43,041 nt of DNA from Acidobacteriota bacterium (GTDB lineage Bacteria > Acidobacteriota > Holophagae > Holophagales > Holophagaceae), in assembly GCA_014189895.1 (NCBI GenBank), contig BJFQ01000010.1, forward strand, positions 1 through 43,041. The letters run 5' to 3'. Shown here piece after piece: positions 32,549 through 41,213 of this stretch (positions within the stretch are counted from its first letter, which is position 1; every line of letters begins with the position of its first letter). Position numbers and translations under genes: made by a program. The notes below the pieces were generated by a model that was not told the origin of the DNA, did no database searches, and saw only the letters and a list, made by a program, of their open reading frames with translations.

Positions 32549-33934
32549 ATGAAAATAGCGGTAGTTGGCTCAGGCTATGTAGGGCTTGTGACTGCTGTCT
32601 GTTTTGCCCATATCGGAGTTGAAGTAGCGGCCGTCGATAAAGACACAAATAAGATCGATGCCTTGCGGTTAGGAAAAAGTCCTATTTATGAGCCAGGCTT
32701 AGAGGAACTCCTCGCCTCAACTCTCCGAGTTGGCCGGTTGTCTTTTCATAATCAGTTAGGGGAGGCTCTCGAGGGTGCTCGTGTAGTTTTCATCTGCGTA
32801 GGCACCCCTCAAGGGCAAAACGGACAAGCCAATATGGATTATGTCTTCCAAGTCGCTGCCGAAATAGCTGAATGCCTTGCTCAAAAACCAAGAATAAAGG
32901 ATGGTCTGATCGTAGTTACTAAAAGCACCGTACCCGTAGGAACTGCCTCAAGAATTCAGAAAATCATCGACGACCATTTAGCCTCGAAAGGTGTTTCTTC
33001 TATATTTGAGGTTGCCAGTAACCCAGAGTTTTTGAAGGAAGGTGATGCGATCTTCGATTTTATGAACCCCGATCGCGTTGTCGTCGGCTGTCAGAGCAAA
33101 GACGCCGAGCACGTTATGCATAACCTCTATGCTCCTTTGTTAAAAAATGCGGACGGGGCATGGTTTTCTATGAAGCCTAAAAGCTCCGAGCTCACTAAGT
33201 ATGCTTCGAATGCGATGCTAGCGACTCGTATCAGCTTCATGAATGAAATAGCCAACCTTTCTGAAAAAGTAGGAGCAGACATTGATGATGTGAAACGAGC
33301 TGTCGGGGCGGATAAGCGAATTGGTAAATCATTCCTGAATCCAGGCCCCGGATTCGGTGGAAGTTGTTTTCCAAAAGATGTATCTGCCCTCTTGTCTTTA
33401 GGAGATCAGGTAGGCGAAGATCTCAAAGTCCTTCGGGCTACCCTCCAAACAAATCAATATCAAAAGAAGATCTTACTTCGAAAAATAGCTAGGCTATTCT
33501 CAATTGATCCCCTAGACCCCTCAAGGCCTCTCTCCGGTCGGCGCATTACGCTTTGGGGACTCGCTTTCAAGGCAAATACGGATGATGTTCGTGAAAGCGT
33601 ATCGCTGGATCTTGTTCGAGACTTAGTCAGACTAGGGGCTGAAGTGATAGCCCATGACTTTATAGCAATGGAAAACTTCAAAATGGCACTTTCTGAAGAG
33701 GCGCTCTCCATCATTTACGAGGCTGATCCTATTCAGGCGACCAAGAATGCAGATCTACTCGTGATTGCTACCGAATGGACTAACTACCAGAAAATTGATC
33801 TTGGGGAGGTGGCTCGCCTTATGAAGTATAAACAAATCATTGATGCCAGAAATTTATTCTCCCCCTACGAATTGGCAAAGTCCGGTTGGATGTATGACTC
33901 AATTGGACGACCTAAAGGTGAGATACCTCTATGA
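32549..33934 (+). CDS. ugd: UDP-glucose 6-dehydrogenase
   Basis: Oxidises UDP-glucose twice to UDP-glucuronate, a precursor of surface polysaccharides and glycans. The NAD loop VVGSGYVGLVTAVCFAH opens the 461-residue protein. Then come STVPVGT, SNPEFLKEGDA, NAMLATRISFMNEIA and GFGGSCFPKD with the catalytic Cys273, and GLAFKANTDDVRES near the C-terminus. The frame is open upstream to 32399, but the ATG at 32549 is at the NAD loop and has AAGGTGG upstream. The start of tolQ is 75 bp away on the other strand. Confidence 0.96.
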   Translation: MKIAVVGSGYVGLVTAVCFAHIGVEVAAVDKDTNKIDALRLGKSPIYEPGLEELLASTLRVGRLSFHNQLGEALEGARVVFICVGTPQGQNGQANMDYVFQVAAEIAECLAQKPRIKDGLIVVTKSTVPVGTASRIQKIIDDHLASKGVSSIFEVASNPEFLKEGDAIFDFMNPDRVVVGCQSKDAEHVMHNLYAPLLKNADGAWFSMKPKSSELTKYASNAMLATRISFMNEIANLSEKVGADIDDVKRAVGADKRIGKSFLNPGPGFGGSCFPKDVSALLSLGDQVGEDLKVLRATLQTNQYQKKILLRKIARLFSIDPLDPSRPLSGRRITLWGLAFKANTDDVRESVSLDLVRDLVRLGAEVIAHDFIAMENFKMALSEEALSIIYEADPIQATKNADLLVIATEWTNYQKIDLGEVARLMKYKQIIDARNLFSPYELAKSGWMYDSIGRPKGEIPL

Positions 33935-34275
33935 GAATCGCTCTCTTAGAAATAGCTCACGCACGATCGGGAGACAAGGGAGATGCTTCTAATATTGGAT
34001 TAATTGCTTACACTAACGCAGGATACGAAGTACTGAAACGTTGTGTCACTAAAGAACTCGTAAAGCGGCATTTCGCATTAATCTGCTTTGGAGAAGTCGA
34101 GAGATTCGAGGTACCCAACCTTAAAGCCCTCAATTTCATTCTTCATAACTCTTTAGGCGGGGGAGGAAGCGAGAGCGTTAAGACCGATGCCCAAGGTAAA
34201 ACCCATGGACAGGGCTTGCTCCAGATGGAAATAGACCTTCCCGACGGCGTCTCCCTTAGTGACCTACTCCCCTAG
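33931..34275 (+). CDS. AtuA-like C-terminal domain protein (stand-alone)
   Basis: The 114-residue product matches the C-terminal domain of AtuA-type acyclic terpene utilisation proteins: AHARSGDKGDASNIGLIAY at the start and NFILHNSLGGGGSESVKTD, then GKTHGQGLLQMEI. Here it stands alone and overlaps the ugd stop as ATGA. The domain has no proven activity that I know of. The overlap suggests translational coupling to ugd, which is an odd partner. Confidence 0.75.
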   Translation: MRIALLEIAHARSGDKGDASNIGLIAYTNAGYEVLKRCVTKELVKRHFALICFGEVERFEVPNLKALNFILHNSLGGGGSESVKTDAQGKTHGQGLLQMEIDLPDGVSLSDLLP

Positions 34276-34314
34276 TGTCGAGTGCGTTAAACTGAAAACA
34301 TCAACGAGGTACCT

Positions 34315-34494
34315 ATGGGAAACTTAGGCTTAACAGAGATGCTATTGATCGGAGTAGTCCTTCTTCTTTTCTTCGGACCTTCTCGTCTTCCCGAACTTGG
34401 CAAAAGTATTGGCAAAGGTATTCAGGAATTCAAGAAAGCCAGCAAAGAAATTACCGACTCTGTCAAAGACGATGTTTCTGACACCAAGAAATAA
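34315..34494 (+). CDS. tatA: Sec-independent translocase protein TatA
   Basis: Pore-forming subunit of the twin-arginine translocase for folded proteins. The product has only 59 residues. It reads MGNLGLTEMLLIGVVLLLFF, then the hinge FGPSRLPELG and the amphipathic helix KSIGKGIQEFKKASKE, and ends acidic and basic (DDVSDTKK). This is a normal, minimal TatA. GAGG precedes the ATG. tatC follows after about 50 bp. Confidence 0.94.
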   Translation: MGNLGLTEMLLIGVVLLLFFGPSRLPELGKSIGKGIQEFKKASKEITDSVKDDVSDTKK

Positions 34495-34545
34495 TCAGAA
34501 AGTCTTCCTATTCAAAACTTCATTGAAAGTTGAGTGCTAGAAGAA

Positions 34546-35316
34546 ATGGCTCTACCTGAAACTCCAGCCGATAAAATGAGTTTCTGGGAGCATCTCCAGG
34601 AACTGAGAATACGATTCATTCGAATTCTGATCGCTGTAGTTGCCTCGTTCTCTCTTACCTACGCTTTTCGATTTCAAATTTGGGAATTAGTCCAGCGTCC
34701 CCTTCTCTTTGCTATTTCTAGGCAAACAGGACAGGATGTAGACCAAATTAAACCCTGGGCCTTTACGAGTTTAACGGAGCCCTTTTTTAGCTTAATGAGG
34801 CTTTCCATTTGGACAGCTTGTCTCATCGCTATTCCAATTGTATTTTATCAAGTTTGGGCTTTCATCCGACCCGGCTTATTACCAAGAGAGCGGAACTATA
34901 TGGCGCCCTTTGTGGGGGTGACTAGCCTCTGCTTCATCGGTGGTATTTGTTTTGCCTATGTGTATGGGTTTCGATTTTTAGGAGACGTACTCTTTACTGA
35001 AGCCATGGGGGCTGGACTGAGGGCCAATCTTCATATCGATGAGTACCTCGATCTATTCATTGGAACACTGGCAATGACTGGAGTCATCTTCGAACTACCT
35101 GTTCTTTTCTATTTTCTATCTCGTTTCAGAGTGGTTACTGCAAAGCAGATGCTCAGATACTGGCGACATGCAGCGGTAACGATTGTAGTCATAAGCACGA
35201 TAGCGACCCCGGGTGATGTCGTTGTCACTTCTATCTTTTTTAGTCTGATCCTCTTGAGCCTCTATATGATATCGGTCTTAGTGGCTTGGCTTGCTGAACC
35301 CAAAGAGACGTCCTGA
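34546..35316 (+). CDS. tatC: Sec-independent translocase protein TatC
   Basis: Membrane receptor for twin-arginine signal peptides. About six hydrophobic segments are seen, with MSFWEHLQELRIRF at the N-terminus, SLTEPFFSLMRL, FIRPGLLPRERNYM, FELPVLFYFLSRFRVV and STIATPGDVV. The start is uncertain: ATG at 34546, GTG at 34534 (four residues longer) or ATG at 34576. No tatB is seen between tatA and tatC, so this looks like a two-component TatAC system unless tatB is elsewhere. Confidence 0.95.
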   Translation: MALPETPADKMSFWEHLQELRIRFIRILIAVVASFSLTYAFRFQIWELVQRPLLFAISRQTGQDVDQIKPWAFTSLTEPFFSLMRLSIWTACLIAIPIVFYQVWAFIRPGLLPRERNYMAPFVGVTSLCFIGGICFAYVYGFRFLGDVLFTEAMGAGLRANLHIDEYLDLFIGTLAMTGVIFELPVLFYFLSRFRVVTAKQMLRYWRHAAVTIVVISTIATPGDVVVTSIFFSLILLSLYMISVLVAWLAEPKETS

Positions 35317-35340
35317 TTAATAATCTATTAGGAGATTGAG

Positions 35341-36231
35341 ATGGCTATCAAATCAATTGGAATTGTGGGAGCTGGACAGATGGGGAGCGGTATTGCTCAT
35401 GTCGCATCCCTAACGAATCACGAAGTTATCCTTCAAGATGTCAGTTCAATGGCGTGCGAAAAAAGTTTATCTTTTATTTCTAAAAATATGCAAAAGAGTG
35501 TTGAAAAAGAGAAGATTACGGAGGAGGAGAAGAGTCGCGCCCTTCAATCTATCCGATGCGTAACTAAGCTTGATGATTTAAGGGATTGCGACATTATCAT
35601 CGAGGCTGCAACTGAAAAATGGGATATTAAAGAGGGTATTTTTAAAAATTTAGATCGCATCTGTAAACCCGAGACGATTCTAGCTTCTAATACAAGTTCA
35701 ATCTCCATTAATCAGATCGCAGGCGCCACGGCGAGGCCCACGCAAGTAATCGGTATGCACTTTATGAATCCTGTGCCAATCATGGTTTTGGTCGAGGTAA
35801 TACGAGGATCACGTACGTCTGATCAGACGTACAGCGACGTTATGATGCTCTCAAAAACTCTTGGAAAAATACCTCTAGGATGTAATGACTCACCAGGATT
35901 CGTAAGTAATCGTATTCTTTTACCCATGATTAATGAAGCGGTATACACGCTTGCCGAAGGGGTTGCTTCTATCGAGAGTATTGATGGGATCATGAAGCTT
36001 GGCATGAACCACCCGATGGGGCCCCTCACACTAGCTGACTTTATTGGCCTCGATACTTGTCTCTACATTTTGAACGTCATACATAGTGGAATGAAACAAG
36101 ATAAATATCGTCCCTGCCCGCTCTTGGAAGCCTATGTTCAAGCGGGGTTTCTCGGGAAGAAAACTGGCAAGGGCTTCTACGACTACTCGACTGGAGAACC
36201 TCGACCTCACTACCTGCCCGGAAGATCTTAG
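35341..36231 (+). CDS. 3-hydroxyacyl-CoA dehydrogenase (3-hydroxybutyryl-CoA type)
   Basis: NAD(P)-dependent enzyme of 296 residues converting 3-hydroxyacyl-CoA and 3-oxoacyl-CoA. The NAD loop GIVGAGQMGSGIAHVAS is at about 7-23. The catalytic region SNTSSISI and GMHFMNPVPIMVLVEVI follows, then the C-terminal helical domain with DSPGFVSNRILLPMINEA and HPMGPLTLADFIGLD. The size fits the single-domain HbdA/PaaH class rather than the fused FadB. AGGAG precedes the ATG. Chain-length preference cannot be read. It ends in a 4-bp convergent overlap with the next gene. Confidence 0.93.
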   Translation: MAIKSIGIVGAGQMGSGIAHVASLTNHEVILQDVSSMACEKSLSFISKNMQKSVEKEKITEEEKSRALQSIRCVTKLDDLRDCDIIIEAATEKWDIKEGIFKNLDRICKPETILASNTSSISINQIAGATARPTQVIGMHFMNPVPIMVLVEVIRGSRTSDQTYSDVMMLSKTLGKIPLGCNDSPGFVSNRILLPMINEAVYTLAEGVASIESIDGIMKLGMNHPMGPLTLADFIGLDTCLYILNVIHSGMKQDKYRPCPLLEAYVQAGFLGKKTGKGFYDYSTGEPRPHYLPGRS

Positions 36232-37517
36232 TCTAAGAGCCGGTCTAGTTGTCGACTTAGGTCAGAACTTCCTTGGCTATTAGCGAGCGACTTACAGAGA
36301 GAGCACATGGCGTAGCTCCAGACCTGCGGCTCGATATGGCCGCGTAAATGAATCAAGGAAGCTAGGGCAAGGCTATGATGGCTGTAGTTATATATCGGAT
36401 CTCCCCAAGAAACGGCAAGAGCTACTTCCCTCTCGACATCTGCAGGCAAATTAGCAGTATTCAATGAAGAATGGGCGATGCTAAATGCTTTTTGGGGCTC
36501 TACGTCTAGTATGGCATCCGATAAGTTTACTTTTGATCCACCGTCCTCAACCTGAGTACTCATTCGCAAAGACTCTTCCTCGCTTGGAAAAAGATTAACC
36601 AAAGCAGCGGCCTGTGACCAAACTGCTAAGTCTGACTTTGCATCGTCACTAAACCAGAGAGACTCGAGGTAGGTGAAAAGCCAAGAGGTTTTGCCTTCGA
36701 GATCTCTCCGAGCATCGAGTAACTTATCGCTACTCGACAGAATCAGAACTTTAAGCATCTCGGCGGAATGCAGTCCATCTGAGGTTGCCGAAGTCCACTC
36801 ATTAAGCATCTGAACTAACCCAAATTCATTCACTGCCTTTCTGAGACGGGTGGTATCTTCAGGTGCAAAAACCATAGAACCAGCTAATGGCCGAGACGGA
36901 ACTTGATCAAGTCGCTTTTGCGCGCGCTCGTTCCAAAAGGTATCTGGTGCGCCGGCTGCGAGCCAAGCACAAATGCCCAAAAGCCATCGACCGGTAGCCT
37001 TGGGTCTCCCCAATTGAATAAATAGATATTTCATGTGATGAATAAAAACCATCTTATGGCCCATATTCGACATATCATTTTTAACCAAGCTAACCAAAAA
37101 GTCGAAGTCGTCATCTGTGGGAACATTTATTCCCATCACTTCACCAAAAGCGATTTCTGGAAGTTGTTTTTGTATGCCTAATTTTATATTCTGAAAAGAT
37201 CCTGATCCCATAAGAGGTTTTTTTGCTGAAGTCGCCCTTCCTTCTTGGGCAAAATAATGAAGTTGAGTGCCCAACGCCCTCCTGAAACTTCTGGCGTCTA
37301 AAATCCCCCTTAGCCGAAAAATGGAAGAGAGCCCCAGAAGACCGTGAGGCATATGAGGCAAGAAGCCGGGCCAATCAATAACCGGAACTAGTACTTTAAC
37401 GGCTGAGCGAACTGCCAAAATAAGGTCTTGATCATTTTGGCTGGTATTCACATACGCTGAGAAAAAATCTTCGGTCGGGCGGGATAGCTCTTCTACCCAT
37501 CTCTGCATGGCTATCAT
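36228..37517 (-). CDS. Hypothetical protein, second gene of an unknown pair
   Basis: I do not recognise this 429-residue protein. It is predicted soluble and mostly helical, with no signal peptide. Histidine-bearing stretches stand out: PHMPHGLLGLSS (about 54-65), GHKMVFIHHMKYLFIQLG (about 153-170) and YNYSHHSLALASLIHLRGH near the C-terminus. These could be metal or cofactor sites, but no catalytic motif is certain. The start ATG directly follows the stop of the upstream gene (TAAATG), with GAGG upstream, so the two genes are coupled. The stop overlaps the convergent dehydrogenase by four bases. Confidence 0.7.
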   Translation of the reverse strand: MIAMQRWVEELSRPTEDFFSAYVNTSQNDQDLILAVRSAVKVLVPVIDWPGFLPHMPHGLLGLSSIFRLRGILDARSFRRALGTQLHYFAQEGRATSAKKPLMGSGSFQNIKLGIQKQLPEIAFGEVMGINVPTDDDFDFLVSLVKNDMSNMGHKMVFIHHMKYLFIQLGRPKATGRWLLGICAWLAAGAPDTFWNERAQKRLDQVPSRPLAGSMVFAPEDTTRLRKAVNEFGLVQMLNEWTSATSDGLHSAEMLKVLILSSSDKLLDARRDLEGKTSWLFTYLESLWFSDDAKSDLAVWSQAAALVNLFPSEEESLRMSTQVEDGGSKVNLSDAILDVEPQKAFSIAHSSLNTANLPADVEREVALAVSWGDPIYNYSHHSLALASLIHLRGHIEPQVWSYAMCSLCKSLANSQGSSDLSRQLDRLLD

Positions 37518-38153
37518 TTAAGACCTCGCGGGGAGTTTCCAAAACTCTGCAACGAGGTTTGACCAATGAAAATCAAAAGAACGATCCCAGACCGGTGAAC
37601 CCGGTATAAGATCTGCCTTTTTTAATTTTTCAGTTAGTTCTATTCTTAGAGATTCTATGCTATCTCCAAGTTGCAGTTGTGCGTAGCGAATAAGATCTTT
37701 ATAACCCTGTCGTTCTTCTTTGAAGACATCTAGATAGATCGGAGACTCTGCCGAAGGCATAGCATAGAGTTTAGCCTGCCATATTCGAAATAAACTTTGG
37801 GCTTCCGGATCCTCCCGAAGGGGAGATTTCACCAGATTCCAATCTCTGATTTGATCCGAAGTCTCGTGGCGATCCAAAGCTGTCCTTAGTTTGAAAATTT
37901 TATCGATATCCGGTTGAATGTGTCCGATAGATATGAATGACTTGGGTCTTTCTTTTTTTAACCTTCTCTCGAAGTATCTTTTCATTGCTGAAACAATAAG
38001 GTCAGGAGGAATGGAGTGACCTTCCCATTCTTTGATCTTTTGGAAGTCATCAACGCTTAAAAACGCACTTCGACCATGGAGATGGAATGCCCACTCGGCT
38101 TCAATCCAATCGTATTCTTCTCGAGAGTAGGTCATTTGATCATCCGCTTTCAT
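37518..38153 (-). CDS. Hypothetical protein, first gene of an unknown pair
   Basis: A soluble 211-residue protein of unknown function. The N-terminal half has a compact pattern, YDWIEAEWAFHLHGRSA, then IPPDLIVSAMKRYFERRLK followed by ERPKSFISIGHIQPDI. The C-terminal half (about 110-205) is helical with LRIELTEKLKKADLIPG. There is no signal peptide or membrane segment. The mix of helices and basic residues near 57-72 would allow nucleic-acid binding, but that is a guess. It is divergent from map across a 128-bp region that holds an inverted repeat. Confidence 0.68.
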   Translation of the reverse strand: MKADDQMTYSREEYDWIEAEWAFHLHGRSAFLSVDDFQKIKEWEGHSIPPDLIVSAMKRYFERRLKKERPKSFISIGHIQPDIDKIFKLRTALDRHETSDQIRDWNLVKSPLREDPEAQSLFRIWQAKLYAMPSAESPIYLDVFKEERQGYKDLIRYAQLQLGDSIESLRIELTEKLKKADLIPGSPVWDRSFDFHWSNLVAEFWKLPARS

Positions 38154-38165
38154 GAGCTTGGGCTT

Positions 38166-38201
38166 TTGGTCCCTACAGTAATCATCCTATATAAGGACCA
38201 A
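38166..38201. repeat. Inverted repeat in the map divergent promoter region
   Basis: TTGGTCC (38166-38172) and GGACCAA (38195-38201) form a perfect 7-bp inverted repeat separated by 22 bases, extendable by two wobble pairs. The spacer is AT-rich and contains CTATATAA, a possible -10 region. The position between the start of the 211-residue gene and map makes an operator or leader hairpin plausible. Confidence 0.45.
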
Positions 38202-38281
38202 GGCAGCCTGATCTACCCTGACCCTTCAATTGATTTTATCGATGGAAGGCGGACAAAGGATAAACTGAAAGAGAGGCTTAT

Positions 38282-39079
38282 GTGGTGTTATTCCGAGAAC
38301 AGATCCGTTATAAATCCCGCAAGGAAGTCGATAAACTTAGGGAAGCGGGGCGGCTTGCAGCGAATGCCCTCCGCCTAGCAGCCAAGGCGGCTAAACCTGG
38401 CATTACGCTTTTGGAACTTGATAAATTAGCCGAAAATTACATCCGTAAACAGGGGGCTGTTCCCGGGTTCAAGGGTTACCATGGCTTTCCAGCAACTCTT
38501 TGTACGTCAGTAAATGATAAGGTGGTTCACGGTATCCCTTCGGACTACACCCTCAGGGATGGGGATGTGCTGTCAATTGATTGTGGGGCGAAACTAGATG
38601 GTTTCAATGGCGATACCTGTCTGACGGTTGGTGTAGGTCATATTTCTGACAAATCAGAAAGTCTGATCCGTACTGCCCAGTTAGCCATGTTTCGCGGGAT
38701 TGAATTTTCTAAGGTAGGAAACCGACTGGGCGATATGTCAACAGCAGTTCAGTCTTTTGCCGAAGAGGCTGGTTACTCTGTCGTACGGGAATACATTGGC
38801 CATGGCATCGGTCGAGATCTTCATGAAGATCCTCAAGTCGTTTACGCCGATCAGCCTCCGGGAACCGGATTTCGTTTTGAACCAGGGATGACAATTACGA
38901 TTGAGCCCATACTAGTCGATGGCTCTCATGCTTGTCTCGTAGAATCTGATGGATGGACTGTTCGAACTAAGGATGGCAGTTGGAGCGCTCAGTTTGAACA
39001 TATGATCGCTATCACCAACGAAGGTCCTAAGATTCTTAGCCTTCCAGATCCAGATTTCGAACTAGCAAGTGGATTGTAA
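38282..39079 (+). CDS. map: Methionine aminopeptidase, type I
   Basis: Removes the initiator methionine from nascent proteins. The 265-residue product has a short N-terminal extension (VLFREQIRYKSRKEVDKLREAG), then the pita-bread fold with the five metal ligands in LSIDCGAK, FNGDTC, YIGHGIGRDLHE, TITIEPIL and QFEHMIAI. The start is a GTG at 38282 with GAGAGG upstream. Another GTG follows at once. It is the first gene of a plus-strand run continuing through uppP. Confidence 0.96.
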   Translation: MVLFREQIRYKSRKEVDKLREAGRLAANALRLAAKAAKPGITLLELDKLAENYIRKQGAVPGFKGYHGFPATLCTSVNDKVVHGIPSDYTLRDGDVLSIDCGAKLDGFNGDTCLTVGVGHISDKSESLIRTAQLAMFRGIEFSKVGNRLGDMSTAVQSFAEEAGYSVVREYIGHGIGRDLHEDPQVVYADQPPGTGFRFEPGMTITIEPILVDGSHACLVESDGWTVRTKDGSWSAQFEHMIAITNEGPKILSLPDPDFELASGL

Positions 39080-39086
39080 GGCTTCC

Positions 39087-39929
39087 ATGCTGGTATCTTC
39101 GCCCGCTAAACTTAATCGATACTTAGCAATTAAAGGCAAAAGATCTGACGGTTACCACGAAGTAGAGCTTATCTCAACCACGCTCGACCATGTCTCTCAA
39201 CTCAGTGATGATATTGAATTAGTAAAAAGTCAGGATTTTGACTTTATTTGCGAAGGACCCGAATCCAACGGGGTTCCGAATAATGAAGACAATCTAGTAT
39301 TGAGGGCGCTTCGACTGATAGAGCAAAAATGGAATACTCAACTGCTTATTCGTATAAGGGTCCATAAGCGCATTCCTCATGGCGCAGGGCTTGGTGGCGG
39401 CAGTAGTAATGCCGCGAGTGTCTTAAGGTCGCTTCCTATCCTATTCGATAGACCTATGCCGGAATCTGAACTTCTAGCAATGGCTTCGCAGATTGGGAGT
39501 GATGTTCCTCTATTCATCCTCGGTGGAACAACCCTGGGATTGAACAAGGGTGAAAAAGTGGAAAGGCTCCCTTCCTTCACTATTGGTCCTCAGATTATTG
39601 TCAATACAGGACTCTCCATCCGAACTGAAGAGGTCTACAAGTGCATCAATCATGATTCTTTTCCTCCTTCTTCCATCAAGAATTTACTCATGAGTGGACA
39701 ATCTATTCCCCGGCGTAATGATTTAGCGCCCTTTGCCTATCAAGTGAACTCCAACCTCCAAAAAATTGCGTCTGTTCTTTCTAGCACTGGTGGAGACGCA
39801 ATGCTGTGTGGCTCTGGAGGATGTTTTAGCGCCCTTTATGCGAGCGATGACGCTTGTAGGGCCGCTATGCATTGGCTACATGAGCACAAGCCACATTGGA
39901 AGGTTTACAACATTGGGCTACCCCGATGA
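39087..39929 (+). CDS. ispE: 4-diphosphocytidyl-2-C-methyl-D-erythritol kinase
   Basis: IspE phosphorylates CDP-methylerythritol in the non-mevalonate (MEP) pathway of isoprenoid synthesis, which feeds undecaprenyl phosphate. The GHMP-kinase motifs are SPAKLNRYLAIKGKRSDGYH at the start, the ATP loop PHGAGLGGGSSNAAS (about 97-111) and the late MLCGSGGCFSALY. The frame is open to a GTG at 39069. The ATG at 39087 has AAGG six bases upstream and fits the family start (280 residues). It begins 7 bp after map and overlaps the next gene as ATGA. Confidence 0.95.
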   Translation: MLVSSPAKLNRYLAIKGKRSDGYHEVELISTTLDHVSQLSDDIELVKSQDFDFICEGPESNGVPNNEDNLVLRALRLIEQKWNTQLLIRIRVHKRIPHGAGLGGGSSNAASVLRSLPILFDRPMPESELLAMASQIGSDVPLFILGGTTLGLNKGEKVERLPSFTIGPQIIVNTGLSIRTEEVYKCINHDSFPPSSIKNLLMSGQSIPRRNDLAPFAYQVNSNLQKIASVLSSTGGDAMLCGSGGCFSALYASDDACRAAMHWLHEHKPHWKVYNIGLPR

Positions 39930-41200
39930 AACAAAAGGCTAAATTCGCACTTTTATTTACGGTCTTCATTGACCTCTTAGGATTTGGGATTGTCATCCCG
40001 ATCCTCCCTCTCTACGCTAAAAATATTTCGGCTAACCCTAGCCCCTGGATGATCGGCATTAATCAATGGTTCGACTTTAGTAATCCCGGAGCCTTTTGGG
40101 CCGGATTAGCCATGGTGAGTTTTACCTCTATGCAATTTGTAGCAACTCCAATTTTGGGCCGATGGTCAGATAAAATTGGCCGACGACCCTTACTCTACAT
40201 CTCACTCATGGGATCAGCACTTGGCTATCTTGTCCTGGGTTTGACCATGAGATATGAATGGGTCATTGCAGCCCGTATTTTGGATGGATTGACTGGTGGC
40301 AATATTGCTGTTGCTCAAGCTGCTATGGCAGATATTTCGACTCCCGAAGATCGAAGCAAGTCCCTAGGGATGATGGGCGCTGCCTTCGGTATGGGGTTTG
40401 TCCTGGGACCCGCATTAGCAGGAATTCTGAGCGGCTCTTCATGGGGAAATTGGCTCCTAGAGGCCTATGGTTTACATCTACCCTTCCTGGTCGCTTCGGT
40501 AATGAGTTTGATCGCATCACTCTCTGTGCTTTTTTTCTTACCGGAAACCCTTTCCGCTGAAAATCGAGAAAAAACAAAACATAAAAAAAGAGGACATGCG
40601 ATCTTACAGGCGTTAAAAAGGCCTCAAATGCCGACTCTTCTTCTAATTTCTCTTCTGACCGTTACGGGCTTTGGTATGTTTGAAGGATCCTTTGCTCTTA
40701 TGACCAACCAGCGTTTTGGATTTGGACAGAAAGAGGTCGGCTACCTTTTCGGGGTCGTTGGGCTTCTGATTGCGATTTATCAAGGTGCTATTGTGAGGAT
40801 TATCAGTAAATTAATTCCAGAGCAAAAATTATTAATTCTCGGCTTAACCCTCCTCATTGTTGCCTTTGTCTCCTTACCAATTGCTCCGCTCTATTGGCCT
40901 TTTTATCTTTGTGTCATCCCGGCAGCATGGGGCTCGGGGATGAATAATACTTCGACCTTTGCCCTAGCCTCCAAGCTAACTCCCCCGGAAGATCAGGGGA
41001 GTCTTTTTGGCGTTCTTGGAGCAGTGCAGAGCCTTGGAAGAATTCTGGGCCCTGCTATCGGCACCCTTGCATTTGCTCAATACGGCTATCGTATGCCCTT
41101 TCATGTTGCTGTCGGGTTCATTGTATTGGCCTTGGGCGCAGGCGTAGCCCTACTTTCAGCCCAGCCCAATAATGATTCAAACAACTCTCGTCATCCCTAG
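39926..41200 (+). CDS. Major facilitator superfamily transporter (TetA-like, DHA1 family)
   Basis: A 424-residue inner-membrane transporter with about twelve hydrophobic segments. The N-terminal FIDLLGFGIVIPILPLYA and the loop 2-3 motif GRWSDKIGRRPLLYISLMG are typical of tetracycline-type and other drug/H+ antiporters. A charged central loop (NREKTKHKKRGH) separates the two halves. The substrate cannot be read from the sequence, and resistance should not be assumed. The ATG at 39926 overlaps the ispE stop. Confidence 0.88.
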   Translation: MKQKAKFALLFTVFIDLLGFGIVIPILPLYAKNISANPSPWMIGINQWFDFSNPGAFWAGLAMVSFTSMQFVATPILGRWSDKIGRRPLLYISLMGSALGYLVLGLTMRYEWVIAARILDGLTGGNIAVAQAAMADISTPEDRSKSLGMMGAAFGMGFVLGPALAGILSGSSWGNWLLEAYGLHLPFLVASVMSLIASLSVLFFLPETLSAENREKTKHKKRGHAILQALKRPQMPTLLLISLLTVTGFGMFEGSFALMTNQRFGFGQKEVGYLFGVVGLLIAIYQGAIVRIISKLIPEQKLLILGLTLLIVAFVSLPIAPLYWPFYLCVIPAAWGSGMNNTSTFALASKLTPPEDQGSLFGVLGAVQSLGRILGPAIGTLAFAQYGYRMPFHVAVGFIVLALGAGVALLSAQPNNDSNNSRHP

Positions 41201-41213
41201 AGGTTAGCGACGC

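Noticed and set aside
38076-38378. 100-codon plus-strand frame spanning the divergent region into map
   Set aside because: It overlaps the start of the 211-residue gene and of map, and its ATG at 38280 context gives no family-like protein. The GTG frame at 38282 encodes map.
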